Shown here piece after piece: positions 52,288 to 63,682 of a stretch of DNA of 64,000 nucleotides. The number at the start of each line of letters is the position of its first letter. Position 1 is the first letter of the stretch. The stretch is from Chlorella sorokiniana (lineage: Eukaryota > Chlorophyta > Trebouxiophyceae > Chlorellales > Chlorellaceae), in contig CP084615.1 in assembly GCA_025917655.1 (NCBI GenBank), forward strand, positions 1,488,001 to 1,552,000. The letters run 5' to 3'. The position numbers and the translations under genes were made by a program. The notes beneath the pieces are model-generated. The model saw only the letters and a list, made by a program, of their open reading frames with translations. It searched no databases and was not told the DNA's origin.

Positions 52288-53735
52288 ATGGTGCGCGCTG
52301 TGAAGGTGGTGCCGCTGGCAGAGGAGGGCTACGCCGGGCCACGCTCGTTTGGCGGCGCGTCAGCCGGCAGCGGGCGACGTGTGATGGGCAAGGTGCCCTC
52401 CCTGGTATTCGACCTTGACGATGAGATGGACAGCGGGCAGCATGCCGTGGCAGACCACGTGGAGGACGTGAGCGTGGCGGAGGTGAAGCAGAAGCTGCAG
52501 ACGCTGCTGGAGCCGTGGTCTGAGCCAGGTTCGCGGCGGCTCACTGTTGTGGCTCTTCCCGCAGCTGCGCCTTGGGAGTGCCAAGCTGCAGCCTGCAGCC
52601 TGGGACATGAACCCGCGCTGTTGGCTGACGCAGCTCCGTTTGCCCCATCCCACGCCGCCGCAGAGTACATGCTGCTGCTGCACGCGCGCTTTGCACGCGA
52701 GGACTGCGCCAAGCGTGGCCAGCCGCTGACGGTGCCCGACCTCGCCGACACGCTGCGCCGCCTGGGCTACGCGGTGAAGATGCGCACCGCGCTGGGCGGC
52801 GGCTCGGGCGGCGCCTGCCTGCGCTCCCTGCGCCACTCCTTCCTCACCGTGTCCGTGTCCGGCCCCTCCGGCTCCATGACCTACCTGCTGGACCCCGCTT
52901 CAAGGAGCAGGTGGGGCGCTCGCCGCAGCCGCGCGCACGCAACGCCCGCCGCCACCGGCACAGGGCTGGCCAGCCCCAGGGCGGCAGCACCGCTGCTCCT
53001 TTGCTGAGCGCGTTGTGCCCCCCGCCCCTCCCACCCCTCCCCCAGTTTGAAATCGCGCACACCACGGCCCGCTACGCGCGGGTGCTGGAGGCGGTGGGCC
53101 CCGAGGTGGTGACCTCCCAGGACCGGCTGGCCAAGGTGGTGGAGCTGCTGTGCAGCGAGATGGCGGCCGCGTTTGCAGAGAGCGGCACCCCCTGCCCCCT
53201 GGCGCCAGCACGCCGCCATGATGAGCAAGTGGCAGCCGCGGCGCAGCGAGGAGGTGGACCTGACCGCCGCAATGAACAACGGCGCGGGCCTGCTGGCCCA
53301 GCCGCTGGCGGGGGTCGGCGGGGGCCCGCCCGCGGGGTGCGCCGCCTCACCGGCCCCAGCACCGTGGCGCAGCGCCTGGCCATGCTGGGCGTTGCGCAGC
53401 AGCAGAGCAACCCTTCGCCCATCGCCGAGGGGCTGGAGGGTGGGCCAAGCTCCCCTGCCGAGGAGGAGGAGGAGGGGTGGGAGGCGCTGGGCCCGCCCTC
53501 CTCCACCGCCAGCTCCGCCGGCTCCTCGGTGCACCTGGGCTTGCAGGAGGCTGGGGACGACCATGATGGCGACCCCCAGCCGCCGTGCTGGCCCCCGCAC
53601 CCGCGCATGCCCTGCTGTGCGCGTCCCATCGCCCCCATTCCCGCCCCTGCTCCGCGCGGCAAGTCCATCTTTGAAAACATTCGGGCCAGGGCCGCTGCCC
53701 TTCCCCACCGCCGTAACAGCACGTGGGCAGGTTGA
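52288..53735 (+). CDS. DUF506 protein (PD-(D/E)XK-like fold)
   Basis: DUF506 is a plant and green-algal family with a predicted nuclease-like fold and no settled biochemical role. The start MVRAVKVVPLAEEGYAGPRS gives FDLDDEMDSG, HAAAEYMLLLHARFAREDCA and LADTLRRLGYAVKMRTALGG. SGGACLRSLRHSFLTVSVSG and MTYLLDPAFKEQ-FEIAHTT follow, the latter across an intron. YARVLEAVGPEVVTSQDRLA, VELLCSEMAAAFAESGTPLP and PWRQHAAMMSKW complete the core; the motif order matches DUF506. The C-terminal 150 residues are low-complexity, Glu/Ser-rich. An in-frame upstream ATG exists at 52234. A one-base change near PLPPWRQ moves the frame. A TGTAA signal at 54380 would imply a 3' UTR of about 640 bases. Confidence 0.82.
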
Positions 53736-54953
53736 CGAGCTCTGCCTCCTGTTTTCGGCGGCGTCCAACCCCACACATGTGCAGCCTCCCTTGCCGTTGC
53801 TGCCCAGCCCATCAAGCAGGTAAACCTCAGGAGCGCCTTACCCTCCTGCTGGCCCCCTTGGCACCTTTCCCTTGCCCCAGTCACGCCATCTTCCCACTCC
53901 CCTGCACATTTGGCGGAGCGCGTGCACCCGTTTTGAGCATGTCGCGTCCTGTGTTGTGTCTGTGGCCCCACCCATTCTCCCCAATCTGTCCCCGAGTCCA
54001 ACCTGCCGCTTTTCTATGGGCCTCGCGGACCCGCTGTCAGCCCTTTCATTTTGCACACCACCCCTTCTCATGACCCCCTCTTTGCCAAGCTTTTCCTTGC
54101 CTCCGACCCCAGCACTAAAAAATCAAAGAATGAGCTCGTTCCGCTGCACTGTCCGCCCCCACCCCAGGGGCGACTTGTCTGCCTGGAACCCACCAGTCCC
54201 CCTTCTGCTGGGGGCGCAAGTTTTGGAAATGAAGTGTGCCGTGCTTTTCTCAGCAACTTTCTGCCCCTCCCACCCCCTTTATAACCTCTCCAAATGCGTC
54301 CCTCCCCCTTGCTGCCCAGCCCAACGAACGCTCATCCCTGCCCTAACACTTGGTCCTGAGTTTGACGAGCACTCGAAGCTGTAACCGCAGAATCCTTGAG
54401 ACTCACAGCAACGCACGGAGGGAACCTTACACTGATGAGAAATAGAATCAAGGTGTTGGTACAGGGTCCAGTGACTGGTAGTTGAAGGCGGTGCAGGAAA
54501 TCAAAAGAAACGAAGCAGAGGAGCAAGGAACACAGGAGATCTGGTGATAAAATCGAAAAGCACGGGGCAACATGAGACCAGAAAGCAGAAGACGGGAGGA
54601 GCGCAGAAGGATGAGCGCAAGGAAGGGAAGCACGGCGTTCGTGTGGGACATCCAGAGACAGCGGGCAACTGCTCGGCACAGTGCCTGCACGGGACGACGC
54701 AGGCCGGGGCTGCCGCCGCGCCTTCAAAGGTATGGGAAAACTGGGGGGAGGGGGCTATGAGGGGGCGCCACTGGACCTGGACCCCGGCGGAAGCCCCTGG
54801 CTGTCAGCCCAGCCACCCCCGCCGCGCACGCCAGCAGCTTGCAGCGCAGGAGCTGCCCTCTACGTTTATTTTGGGTTCCCAGCCGTCGGCAACGAGCGGC
54901 TCCTACTGGGGGAGGCTGGGCTGCTGGGCTGCGCGGGGCGCGGGGGCGGGTGC
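53736..54953. other. Long intergenic region, tail-to-tail, DUF506 / SLP
   Basis: These 1,218 bases contain pyrimidine-rich sequence on the plus strand (about 53760-54340), a TGTAA signal at 54380-54384 and then purine-rich sequence (about 54480-54700). It probably represents the long 3' UTRs of two convergent genes. Open frames here lack recognisable domains. Confidence 0.45.
54380..54384 (+). terminator. TGTAA, candidate polyadenylation signal of the DUF506 gene
   Basis: This is the first TGTAA I see after the DUF506 stop, about 640 bases downstream. Confidence 0.35.
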
Positions 54954-57005
54954 TCACGCGTAGGTGGGCGCGCCGGCATCCCTGGGGGAAGGCGAGGCTG
55001 GGCGGTCTGGGCCGCCCTGCTCCGCCGCCTCTGGGCACACGCGAGTGGCCACCTCCACACCGTGCACTGCCTGGCGCAGCATGCGCGCCAGCAGCCGCCC
55101 CTCCTCATCCCGGCTCAGCTCCAGCACCTGGGGCGCCGCGTCCAGCACGCCGCTCGACATGCCGGCGTCCACCCGCCACACGCGCCCGTCGCACTCGCAG
55201 TTGACGCCCGACATCTGCGGGGTGTGGCCCACCACCATGGCGCGGGCGCCCAGGGCGTCCAGCGTGGCGCGCAGCTGCATGCTCATGTGCATGCGCTCAT
55301 CTGAAGGGGGAGGGGGCGGGGCAGGGCAGCAGGGAGGGTGAGCAGACGGGGCAAGAAGCGTGGAAAACTGCAGGCAGCTGGCCGGCAAGCAGCAGGCATG
55401 CAGGTGCCGAGCGTTGCAGGTGCCGAGCGTTGCAGAGGCGCGGAACACGAGGCAGCGACAGCATGCCGGCGGTGACCACTGGCGGCGGGCGGCCCCTTGC
55501 TCACAGTCGCTGACGCGCTCCTTGCCAAAGGTGCGGTTCCACTGCACCGAGGTGGAGTCGCCCATGGCAGGGAAGGGGGAGGCCTGGCTGCCGTCGGGCG
55601 CGTGGCGCCACCCATCCACTCCGCCACCTCGTCGTTGATGCGCTGCAGGCCGTACTTGAGGTGGTGGGGCAGCAGGCCGCCGTGCGCAAACACCACGTCG
55701 TTCACTACCAGCACGGTGGGGTTCTTGGCCAGCTCGCGCGCCATGGCGCCGCCCGGCTGGTACAGGTACCACCGCGCCTGAAGGATGCGCCGCTGGTCGC
55801 CCGCAGCAATGTCGGCCTCGCTCAGGCCCGCGGCGCGCGCAGACTCGAAAAACGCGCCGGGGGTGACATACCTGCAAGGGAAAGCGGGAAGGGCCCTCAT
55901 GCTTTTCGAAGCCTGGCAAGGGTGGCGAGAGCGCCGGAGAGGCGGGGCGCACGAGCGCGAGCATGCCGCTGGCCCTCACCGGAAGTCGCCCGCCACGTTC
56001 AGGCTCTCGTGGTTCCCGTTGAGCATGTACACCGCGCCGCCCTGCTGCCGCGCCTGACGGTCCAGCTCGCGCAGCAGCAGCACGGAGCCTGCGCAGGGTT
56101 GGCAGGGCGCAGCTTGGCAGCTGGTAAGCAGGCAGGACAGGGCGGGCGCCTTGAGCGGCACGCCAAGGCCGCCCACAGGGGCGCGGCCAGCGCGCTTCCC
56201 GCTTTGTCTACAAGCCGAGTTCCTGTCAGTCCCTGGCTGGGGCAAGACAGGCCACAGCAAACAGAGCACACGGCACAGGAGGGGGCGTTGCGCAGCGCAC
56301 GGGGCACCCACCGATCTCGCAGTCTCCGCGGTCCAGCACATCTCCCAGCTGCACCACCACCGCGTCGCCGCCAACCCACTTGATGTGCCCATCATCCTCA
56401 GCCAGCACACCCGCCATCTCCAGGCAGGCCAGCGCCTTCTGCAGGTCGCCGTGAATGTCGCCAACTGTACTCAAGGAAGCAGGCGCACGGGGCTGTGTAA
56501 GGTGGCAGCAGGGCTGAAGCCAGAGCGCCAGAATTGCAATCAAATGTTGGATTGTGTTAGTTGGTGTCCGGCTGATTGGATGCATGTGAATTCCAGAAGG
56601 CCCTGTATGCAAGACATCGTGTCGCAACACTAGCTGCCCGCGCGGGAGCTCACTTGCGACGATGCGGCCAGTTGCCTTGACAAACACGGGCGGGCCAGTG
56701 TGCTGCTTGGGGGCTGCTGCGCGCGCGCCATCTGCTTGGTCGGCCTTGCTTGGGCTGGGGGGTAGGAACGAGACAGATGGCGCCTGGAAGGTGGCGGCTG
56801 CCAGCCGCGAGGGCCGTGAGGCCGACCTCGCCGCAAGGTGCTGTGGGAGGGTGCGGCCGCCGCTGACGGCCGGCGGCTGGCAGCGCAAACTGCCGCTTTC
56901 TAGCCTACACAACGACGACTTGGCCGGGATGCTGCAAGGACCTGGCCGGCCGCCAGGCGCCGGGCAACCCAGAGAGGAGGGGACTAGGGATAACGCTGCG
57001 GCCAT
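54954..57005 (-). CDS. Shewanella-like protein phosphatase (SLP), probably plastid
   Basis: SLPs are PPP-family phosphatases of bacterial origin found in plants, algae and some protists; SLP1 is plastid-located. The start at 57005 gives MAAALSLVPSSLGCPAPGGR and a Ser/Ala/Arg-rich leader consistent with a transit peptide. Catalytic motifs are complete: VGDIHGDLQKALACLEMAG (metal binding), VVQLGDVLDRGD, VYMLNGNHESLNVAGDFR, VVFAHGGLLPHHLKYGLQRI, MVVGHTPQMSGVNCECDGRV and WRVDAGMSSGVL. The LQARWYLYQPGGAMARELAK segment is typical of SLPs. One frame change lies near 55590-55620, where EVAEWMG continues into RHAPDGSQASP. It shares a 179-bp upstream region with the C2orf69-like gene. Confidence 0.9.
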
Positions 57006-57184
57006 GGTGCCGCCGCTGCGCCTTAAAGAAGCACAGTCAGAGGGCTGAGGATGTAATGGGAATCCCTGTGGCTGTAGGTGGCTCCCTGCGCCGGGAGGGG
57101 TAGCTTGCCAGAACAAACCAGCGGACCGGTGCTTGCACGTCTCGATTGTATAGTGCTTAGGCAAGAAGAACAGACGGCACGACT

Positions 57185-58434
57185 GTGGCGGGATGTGGCA
57201 GGGCGCTGGGGCAGGTCTTAGCTGTCGTCCACTCGGACGAGCGCTTTGCTTCAGACCCAGACCCAAACGTTCTGGCGCCGCTTGCTGCAGCTGTGTCTTC
57301 TATGTCGAACGCACTACCACTGGGCATGCAGGCGGGCACGCAAAGGGTGCCGTGGGCACAGCAGTCCAGCGGCGGGAGCGGCACTGCTGTTGCCAGGATT
57401 GCTGCACTGTTGACTGGGGTGGCTGGAGCATCACCACACAAGGGCAACAGTGGCAAAGTGACCTGAAGATTTGCAACTGCTGCATCAATGTGTTGCAGGC
57501 CGTCGTGTTTTTTATGGGGGATTGCGTGCCCCGAGAAGCGCCCTCCTCGCCAGGCTGCAGCATCCTGAGCACTTGGCTGCGCTCATGGCTCGCAAGTTTC
57601 CAGGCTCTGAAGTGTTCATGTGAGCAGTCACGACTGCGGCTGCATGAGAGCGTTTTGGCTTCACGGCACAGCCCCTTTTAGTGACTGACAGTGACGGCTG
57701 TTCATGCCGCAGAACAGCCCCCGACCATCGGTTCGGCTTCGCCTGCTATGCAGACTACTTTCAGCCTGCAGTCACACTGAATCAGGGAATGCCGTGCCGC
57801 TTTGGCACTGAGGATTTCCCGGCAGCAACGCGCTTGTACGCTCAGCTGACAGACAGCGGAATGCGACCGCCGCCACCACACGTCACACTCGTCGGCTTCA
57901 GCAAGGGCGCCGTCGTGCTGCGTCAGGTGCACATTTGCCTGTCACGGTGCTTGCCTGGGCAGGGCGGCCAAGCAGCTGGGGCAGCATGCCTCCACAATGC
58001 CATGCCCCATGCGGCCGCTCCCGGAAGGTCCTGGAAGAGCTGGCTGCGTGGCAGCGCATGGCGGGGGCGGACTGCGCAGTCTGCTCGTGGGAGCTGCACC
58101 GGAACGGCTCAGCAGAACACGTGCTGGCAGCCGTGCGGGTGCTTCACTGGCTGGATGCGGGCGCAAACACGAGCGGCATCTTCTGCACCCAGGCCAGCTC
58201 TGTGGCGCCTTTGGGACGCCGCTGCCCCGCGCACAAGCTGGAGATTTGCCTGCACGGGACGCCCCGTCAGTGGCAGGATCCGCAGCGACCATGGGTGAGC
58301 GAGGAAAAGGATGCAATGCTGGCGGCATGTGCAGCAGCGGGGTGTCCTGCCGGCAGCGACTGTACTTCAGCCGGCAGGCACCCTCCACGGAACAACACTT
58401 TGCGGCGATTGCAGCATTTAAGCCCTGCAGCTGA
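57185..58434 (+). CDS. C2orf69-like protein
   Basis: C2orf69 is a conserved eukaryotic protein with an alpha/beta-hydrolase-like fold, linked in humans to a mitochondrial disorder; its enzyme activity is unknown. The similarity is in VVFFMGD, HPEHLAALMARKFPGSEVFM, FGFACYADYFQP, HVTLVGFSKGAVVLRQ (a GxSxG-type elbow), VLHWLDAGANTSGIFCT and the end QAPSTEQHFAAIAAFKP. In animals the corresponding pieces occur in the same order. The N-terminal exon from 57185 (MAGCGRALGQVLAVVHSDER) is only weakly supported. A one-base frame change occurs between VVFFMGDCV and HPEHLA. It is head-to-head with the SLP gene. Confidence 0.75.
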
Positions 58435-58720
58435 CCAGCGCCCCTGAAACCCGTGGGTTCCTGTGCAACCTGAAACAAGAATAGCACATGAACGCAACCA
58501 GGTGGATTTTTCAAAGTGACAAATGGAGAAGCACAACGGTGCTGCAATGGTTTGAAAAGCGTTGCTAATCGCCCAAGGGGCGCCACAACAGTCATGTAAA
58601 GTTCATGACGTCAGCCCCGCCATCATGCGATCCCCCGTCCCTTGTTATCGTTCTGTTGGCTTTCTCCAATTGTTACATCTTTCCAACCAGTTAAAAGCCT
58701 GCACGGAACTGCCAACCGCA

Positions 58721-59979
58721 ATGGAGACGACCTGCGCTGGGTGCGCCCACTGCCTGGACTGCTTGCCCGTTGCCCTGACATACGAGCTATGCGATGTTAC
58801 CAGGTGATTTCTAGCTTTCAGCTGTTCCATCGTAATGGGAGTTTGGGGTGCAGGACTGGGTTTGAAACATTGACATGCGGGACTTCATCGGGTTCTGGCC
58901 AATTACAAGCCAGCCATTGTAGCCAAGCATGAATTGAAGAGCTAGCTTGTGGTTTCGGGATTGCGGTATGCGACTCAGCCTTTGTGTGGGCCGCCGCTAC
59001 TGCCGTCCGCTGTTTGCAGGCGCAACCAGACGCACGAGCCCTACCAGCCCTGGTGGCCGGCCTCCATCGAGTCCCCCACGCTTTATTTCGAGCTGAAGCG
59101 GCGCGCCATGTACCACCAACTCAGAGAGCAGGCCCGCTTGGGTCCTGACGGGTGAGCTGCCCTTTCAGTTCAGGGGCCCTTCTTGCGATGGCGCCCACTG
59201 CACCTGTGGACACTGCGTGAGCGGCCTGACGCTGCCGAACTGTTTCAAGGTTCTCACCACGCGGTCAGGTGGCTCGCAGGCCGCACACGCCCTGGCGCGC
59301 TCCACGCACCAGCACCACTGAGTCCTCGTTCAACGCGCTTGGCATGCACCGCGGCTTTCAACAGCTGAGCATCCGGCTACCAGCAGCGCGCACAAACCTG
59401 ACGGCAGCAGATGACCTAGAGTTTGTGGGCTACGCTGCGCGTTCGCATCAGGCGCCGCTGTCCGGCAGTGCAGCTGCACAGCAGCAGGAGCTGCAGCTGG
59501 GGCGTGAGGCGCCGCACAAGAGGCAGGGCAGCCCCAGCAAGGAGCACGCGGTACAGCCTGCTGCTGCTCGGCAGCAGCGGCGGCAGCAGCAAGAGAAAGA
59601 GCGGCGGCAGGAAAAGATGGGTTTCGCCAGCCTCCCGCCGTCCATGCCGTCGGCGCCTGCTGACAACCTGCAGCACCCGCCCCTGCCAGTGGGCGTGCTG
59701 TGCCAGTGGCAGCAGCACTACAAGCCCCCAGCCGGCTGGCTGGGTGCTGCCTGGCCACAACCCCTTTGGCAGCATGGTGGCAGCAATGGCTGGCTTTCAA
59801 TGCAGCATCAGCACTCGCTGGCAGCCAGGGATGGGGGCTGGGTTTCAAACAAGCTGCAACCGCAAATGAGCTGCTGGGCTCAGGCCAGCGGCTGTGGGCC
59901 CCCTGCAGGCCGCCACATTGACGGCTTGCTGATGATGGCTGAAGGGGCTGCACCGCTCACGTGCCTATGTTTGCTGTGA
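58721..59979 (+). CDS. Unrecognised Cys-rich protein
   Basis: I do not recognise this gene. A first exon starts METTCAGCAHCLDCLPVALT and ends ELCDVTR at a good donor (CCAG/GTGATTTC). A second exon encodes RNQTHEPYQPWWPASIESPT, then LYFELKRRAMYHQLREQARL, ending at GACGG/GTGAGC. A third gives CDGAHCTCGHCVSGLTLPNC. The last exon encodes STTESSFNALGMHRGFQQLS, AADDLEFVGYAARS and then a Gln/Arg-rich stretch (RQQRRQQQEKERRQEKM). The two Cys clusters (CxxCxxCxxC and CxxxxCxCxxC) suggest metal binding. At least one frame change is needed around 59310. The exon order fits a real gene, but no function can be assigned. Confidence 0.5.
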
Positions 59980-60358
59980 TGCACTGCTAATCCACCTGCT
60001 ACGTCCTCCATGCCCCTGCTTGTGTGCGATGTGAACTCGGTTTTGCAACTTGTCCTTTGACGATGCGGGTCGGTTTTGAACCTTGTCCGATTCCTGCTGT
60101 AGCACCACTTGCCCTCCCTTTAGTACTAGAGCAGCATTGTTCCGTGACCAATTCCCTTCCTTATTAAGCATTCTCAGCCTCTGCTGCAGACCTTTGCTGG
60201 CCACGCACCTTCTGTGCTACAACGCGCTTCCCCCTCCCCCTCACTATGGCACGACTGTGGCCGCATCACTTCTTTCCTTGTAATGGATGTCAACCCTCCC
60301 CAGCCACAGAACACTTGCAGCGAGGGCCGGCGTGCTGCGCACAAGGAAGAGAGCCGCG
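59980..60358. other. Intergenic, tail-to-tail, Cys-rich gene / ARP6
   Basis: This gap of 379 bases should hold the two 3' UTRs. I see no gene or repeat. Confidence 0.45.
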
Positions 60359-62478
60359 TCATGCATCCCATCTGCTGCACGCCGCCATGCCGCGCTGCCG
60401 CCACTCCTGCTGCGTCACCGCCAGCTGCCCGTACTCTGGCGAGGCCGCCAGCAGGGCCGCGCCCTTCCACGCGCACAGCACTGGATCATCTGCCAGGTAG
60501 ACGCCCAGCTGGGAGGAATGTGGTGGGGGAGGGGGAGGCCGGCACAAGCCGGGGCCAGGGTTGGGAGGCTGGCACTTTTGATCCTGCGTGCCGCCGCTCC
60601 TCGCTTGCACACCCCCGCACACATGCATGCGCCCGCCCACCTCGTAGTCGTCGGGCACCAGCGGCCGCAGCTCCGCCAGCAGCCGCTGCCTGAAGCCTGG
60701 GCAGCGCGCCGTGCCCCCTGCACCACCGCCACCAGCGGAAGGGGTTGGCTGGGCAGCGGCCGCCAGCACTCTGAACCCCCACACACACTGGCAGAGGCCA
60801 CGCTGGAGGCCAGCCAGCACAGGCATGGAGGCCACTGGCGCCGCCCGCCCACCCACCCGTGAGCAGTATGTTGGAGTACAGGAGGGCGTGCAGGTGGGGG
60901 TGCGCCGCTTGCACCGCCTGCACCACCGCCTCTGCCAGCCCCGCCTCCTCCATGCCGATGTCTGCGCAGGGGGCGGGGGCGGGCAGCGACCCTCAGGGGC
61001 CCTGCTGGCGGCACACGCCTGAGCAGCCCGCCCGGCTGGCGGCTGCCGCCAGCGCCTGCAGCAGGCAGCCACAAGGGCGCAGCCGCCTGGGCCTGGGCCA
61101 GCGGGCCCGTGCCCGACTCCGCATCCCCCCGTCGCACCCGAGGGGCGGAACAGCGCCTCCGGCACCATGAACCGCTCGTTGTTCACCGCCAGCACCGCTT
61201 GCTTTGGGGGCGGGGGCCGCCGCCGGAGCGCGCTGCCGCCGCCGCCGCCGCCGCCGCCGCCACCTCCGCCTCGGTGCGCACGTGGCCCCAGGTGTCGGCC
61301 AGCCCATCTGGCAGCACGTACTCTGTGCGGAAAGGGGAGTCGCGGCGCCGCGCCGCGCGCAGGTCTGCCGCCACGTCGCCGCTCACCAGGCACAGCTGCT
61401 CCTTGATGTGCTCCATCAGGTGCCCCTCGTCCATCATGTTGACAGACCTGCGGCGCCCGAGCGAACACAGTGCGCGCGTGTGGCTGGCGGCACCCCGGCG
61501 GCGGGCCCTCGTGTGGCACTGCCCTGATGCCCGGCAGCAGGGGGCCCACAACGGCACCCACAACGGCACCCACAACGGCACCCACAACGGCCCCCCCACA
61601 CACCTGTACGACACCAGCTCCTTCATGAAGTTGGTCAGCGCCTTGCCCCCAGGTCGACGCGGCGCACCGCCCCGACAGCGGGCGCCAGTCCACCACGGGC
61701 ACTGCGTGTGTGAAGCTGAAACCGGCGTCCACCACCAGCCCGCAGCCGGCCTGGTTGGCGGGCAGGGAGGGCAGGCAGCGCGCGTGCCAGCGCAGGCTGA
61801 GGGGCGCGGGGGTGCTGAGGGCCACCGAGGCGAAGCCCAGCTCCTCCAGCGCCATGCGCACCGCCGCCTCCCGCAGCGCCGCCAGGTTCAGGTACGGCTC
61901 GGTCAGCACCAGCCCGCAGGAGGAGGGCGGGCAGCTGCCCAGCATGCCCCTCAGGCGCTGCGGCCAGCGGGCAGCGCGGGGGAGGGGGGTAATTACCCGT
62001 GGGTGTGGGGCCACGCTGGGCCGGCCCCGTGGCAAGCGGTGGAAAACCAAACAAGAGCATGCATCCACCGCCCGGCCGCAACGCTCCACGGCCCAAAACT
62101 GCCTGTTCCCTGCCCCACGAACACCCGGGCGGCCACCCACCGCGCCAGTATCTCCCGCTGCAGCTCCCAGCCCACCACGTATCCTCGGTCCACGGGGCGG
62201 CGCAGGCTGACCGCGCTCACATCGCGCATGCCCAGCATCGCCTCACCCAGGAACGTGCCCCGCTCGCCCTTCAGCTTTGCGCTGGCATTGGGAAACACCC
62301 TGCAGCCATTGCGAGGCGGTGGATGCCCGGATGGCAGGGCGTGTAGGGGCACCACAGGCCGGCAGCAGGGTGGCGGCGCTGGCAGCGGCAGCCGCCCTCA
62401 CTTGGGCTTGTCGGGGTGCCGGGCGGTGCCCAGCTTCACTGTGCCGCCGCCTATGTCAGCAACAACAACGTCCTGCAT
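60359..62478 (-). CDS. ARP6: Actin-related protein 6
   Basis: ARP6 is a subunit of the SWR1 complex, which places histone H2A.Z into chromatin in the nucleus. The start at 62478 gives MQDVVVADIGGGTVKLGTAR (nucleotide-binding loop) and then VFPNASAKLKGERGTFLGEA, VSLRRPVDRGYVVGWELQRE, LVLTEPYLNLAALREAAVRM and GCGLVVDAGFSFTHAVPVVD (second phosphate loop). Further pieces are RVDLGGKALTNFMKELVSYR, MMDEGHLMEHIKEQLCLVSG, EYVLPDGLAD, NNERFMVPEALFRPSG, GLAEAVVQAVQAAHPHLHAL, LYSNILLTGG, ELRPLVPDDYE and PVLCAWKGAALLA. A polyalanine run from a GCC repeat sits in the loop after EYVLPDGLAD. One frame break lies at a C run, 61646-61650. It is head-to-head with the ABM gene. Confidence 0.93.
61235..61261. 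repeat. GCC triplet repeat coding polyalanine in ARP6
   Basis: Nine uninterrupted GCC units (plus strand) encode alanines within an ARP6 loop that is variable in the family. The repeat is a likely site of length variation. Confidence 0.85.
61545..61592. repeat. 12-bp minisatellite in an ARP6 intron
   Basis: Four copies of CCCACAACGGCA stand in tandem, the last with one changed base. It lies directly inside an intron that starts after LVSYR. Confidence 0.85.
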
Positions 62479-62915
62479 CTTTAATCGCAGCTTGGCGGCC
62501 TCCGGGTGATGAGTGAGAAGGCGACTTGCGGCTACGTCACAGAAGAGCTTGCTGTCGACTCCTCAGATCCATCGCATGCGCGGACCAATCAGCAGAAGAC
62601 AGGGATGTGTGGCGTTCCTGCCTTTGTACCGGCGAGCTTGCGAAAGAGAGCATCTCGGCCTCATGTCGTCAATCCTACAGTGCTCATTAATTCAAGTACA
62701 TAACCACGATGACGGGAGATGAAAACAAGGTGTTTGATTGCTGGCTGCTTTGCAAACTTGCGCCGTCTTCTCTTGCACGCCAGTCTGCGGTGTCATAGCG
62801 ATCCCCAGGGTGATCCGAAGCTTTTTGTCCTTCACACGACATGCGCTGCCTGACCCGTTTGAATAGCTGTGGGACACGGCCGTGTGGCCGCCTCAACGCT
62901 GCCGTTGCACGATAA
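62479..62915. promoter_or_regulatory. Shared upstream region, ARP6 / ABM gene
   Basis: This 437-base gap separates the ARP6 start from the earliest ATG of the ABM gene. It may hold an unplaced first exon of the latter. No motif was recognised. Confidence 0.35.
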
Positions 62916-63682
62916 ATGTGCTGTCATTTTTGCAGATTTTTGTTCTCTGCGTCTTCCTCAAGTTTCAATCCACAGAGCACAGAGATGAGGTGGGCGCACG
63001 AAGCTTCGCGGCTGCTTACCCTGTGTGCTTGGCCTGTTGACGCCGGCCTGCGTGACGCTGCGCCACGCGGCCGGCCTGTGCAGTTCATCGAGACGTGGCG
63101 GCCGCTGGCCCAGTGGGTGAAGGCCAACGAAGCGGGGACGCTTGGCTACGAGGCCATGGTTGCCGACACAGACCCGCTCAAGGTCCTGGTGTTTGAGCGG
63201 TGAGCCTGGTGTTTGAGCCCAGTCCCGCCCGCCAGGCTCAGCTCACCTGCCCTGCATCCAGTTTGGCACAACCCAGCCCAGCGCATTCTGCGCCACGACA
63301 CGCAGGTACATCAGCAAGGCCTACTTCAACGACGTGCACCGCACCTCGCAGCCCTACCTGGCCTTCAAGGCAGGCAGAGGGGAGGGGCGGGCCTTCTGTA
63401 CGCCAGCCCAAACAGGGGCTTTAAAGTTTGCGCAGTAAGAAGTACTGCCACTCCAGTCGGATGTTAGTTGTCCTCTACTTGCATGTTGTGCTGCGCAGGA
63501 GCAGCAGGCGCAGTGGCGGGCAGACAAGCAGGTGGAGGTCAGCGGGTGAGTGTGGCGCCGCTGCTGGCTGGCTGCTATGCCGTACGCTGTCCATAACATG
63601 AGCACTTGTCTCACAAGCAGCCGTGGCTGTGGGTTGCAGGCAGTCATACTACGAGAGCACCGTGGGCCACATGTTCCGATGA
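62916..63682 (+). CDS. Antibiotic-biosynthesis-monooxygenase (ABM) domain protein
   Basis: ABM domains are small ferredoxin-like folds found in monooxygenases, heme-degrading enzymes and many proteins of unknown role. The conserved part reads IETWRPLAQWVKANEAGTLG and then YEAMVADTDPLKVLVFER, followed after an intron by YISKAYFNDVHRTSQPYLAF and, in two short last exons, QQAQWRADKQVEVSG and SYYESTVGHMFR. The pattern GTLGYExMxxDxDPLKVLxFERY is typical of the algal and fungal members I know. The start is uncertain: 62916 (MCCHFCRFLFSASS) is used here, but an upstream exon is possible. A TGTAA signal follows at 63756. Confidence 0.7.

Noticed and set aside
53736-54953. Open frames in the long gap between DUF506 and SLP as extra genes
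   Set aside because: They have biased, low-complexity composition, no recognisable domain and no splice structure. Long 3' UTRs are a better reading.
61545-61592. Short regular repeats that could suggest a CRISPR array
   Set aside because: The 12-bp units are directly adjacent with no spacers and lie in an intron of a eukaryotic gene. This is a minisatellite.
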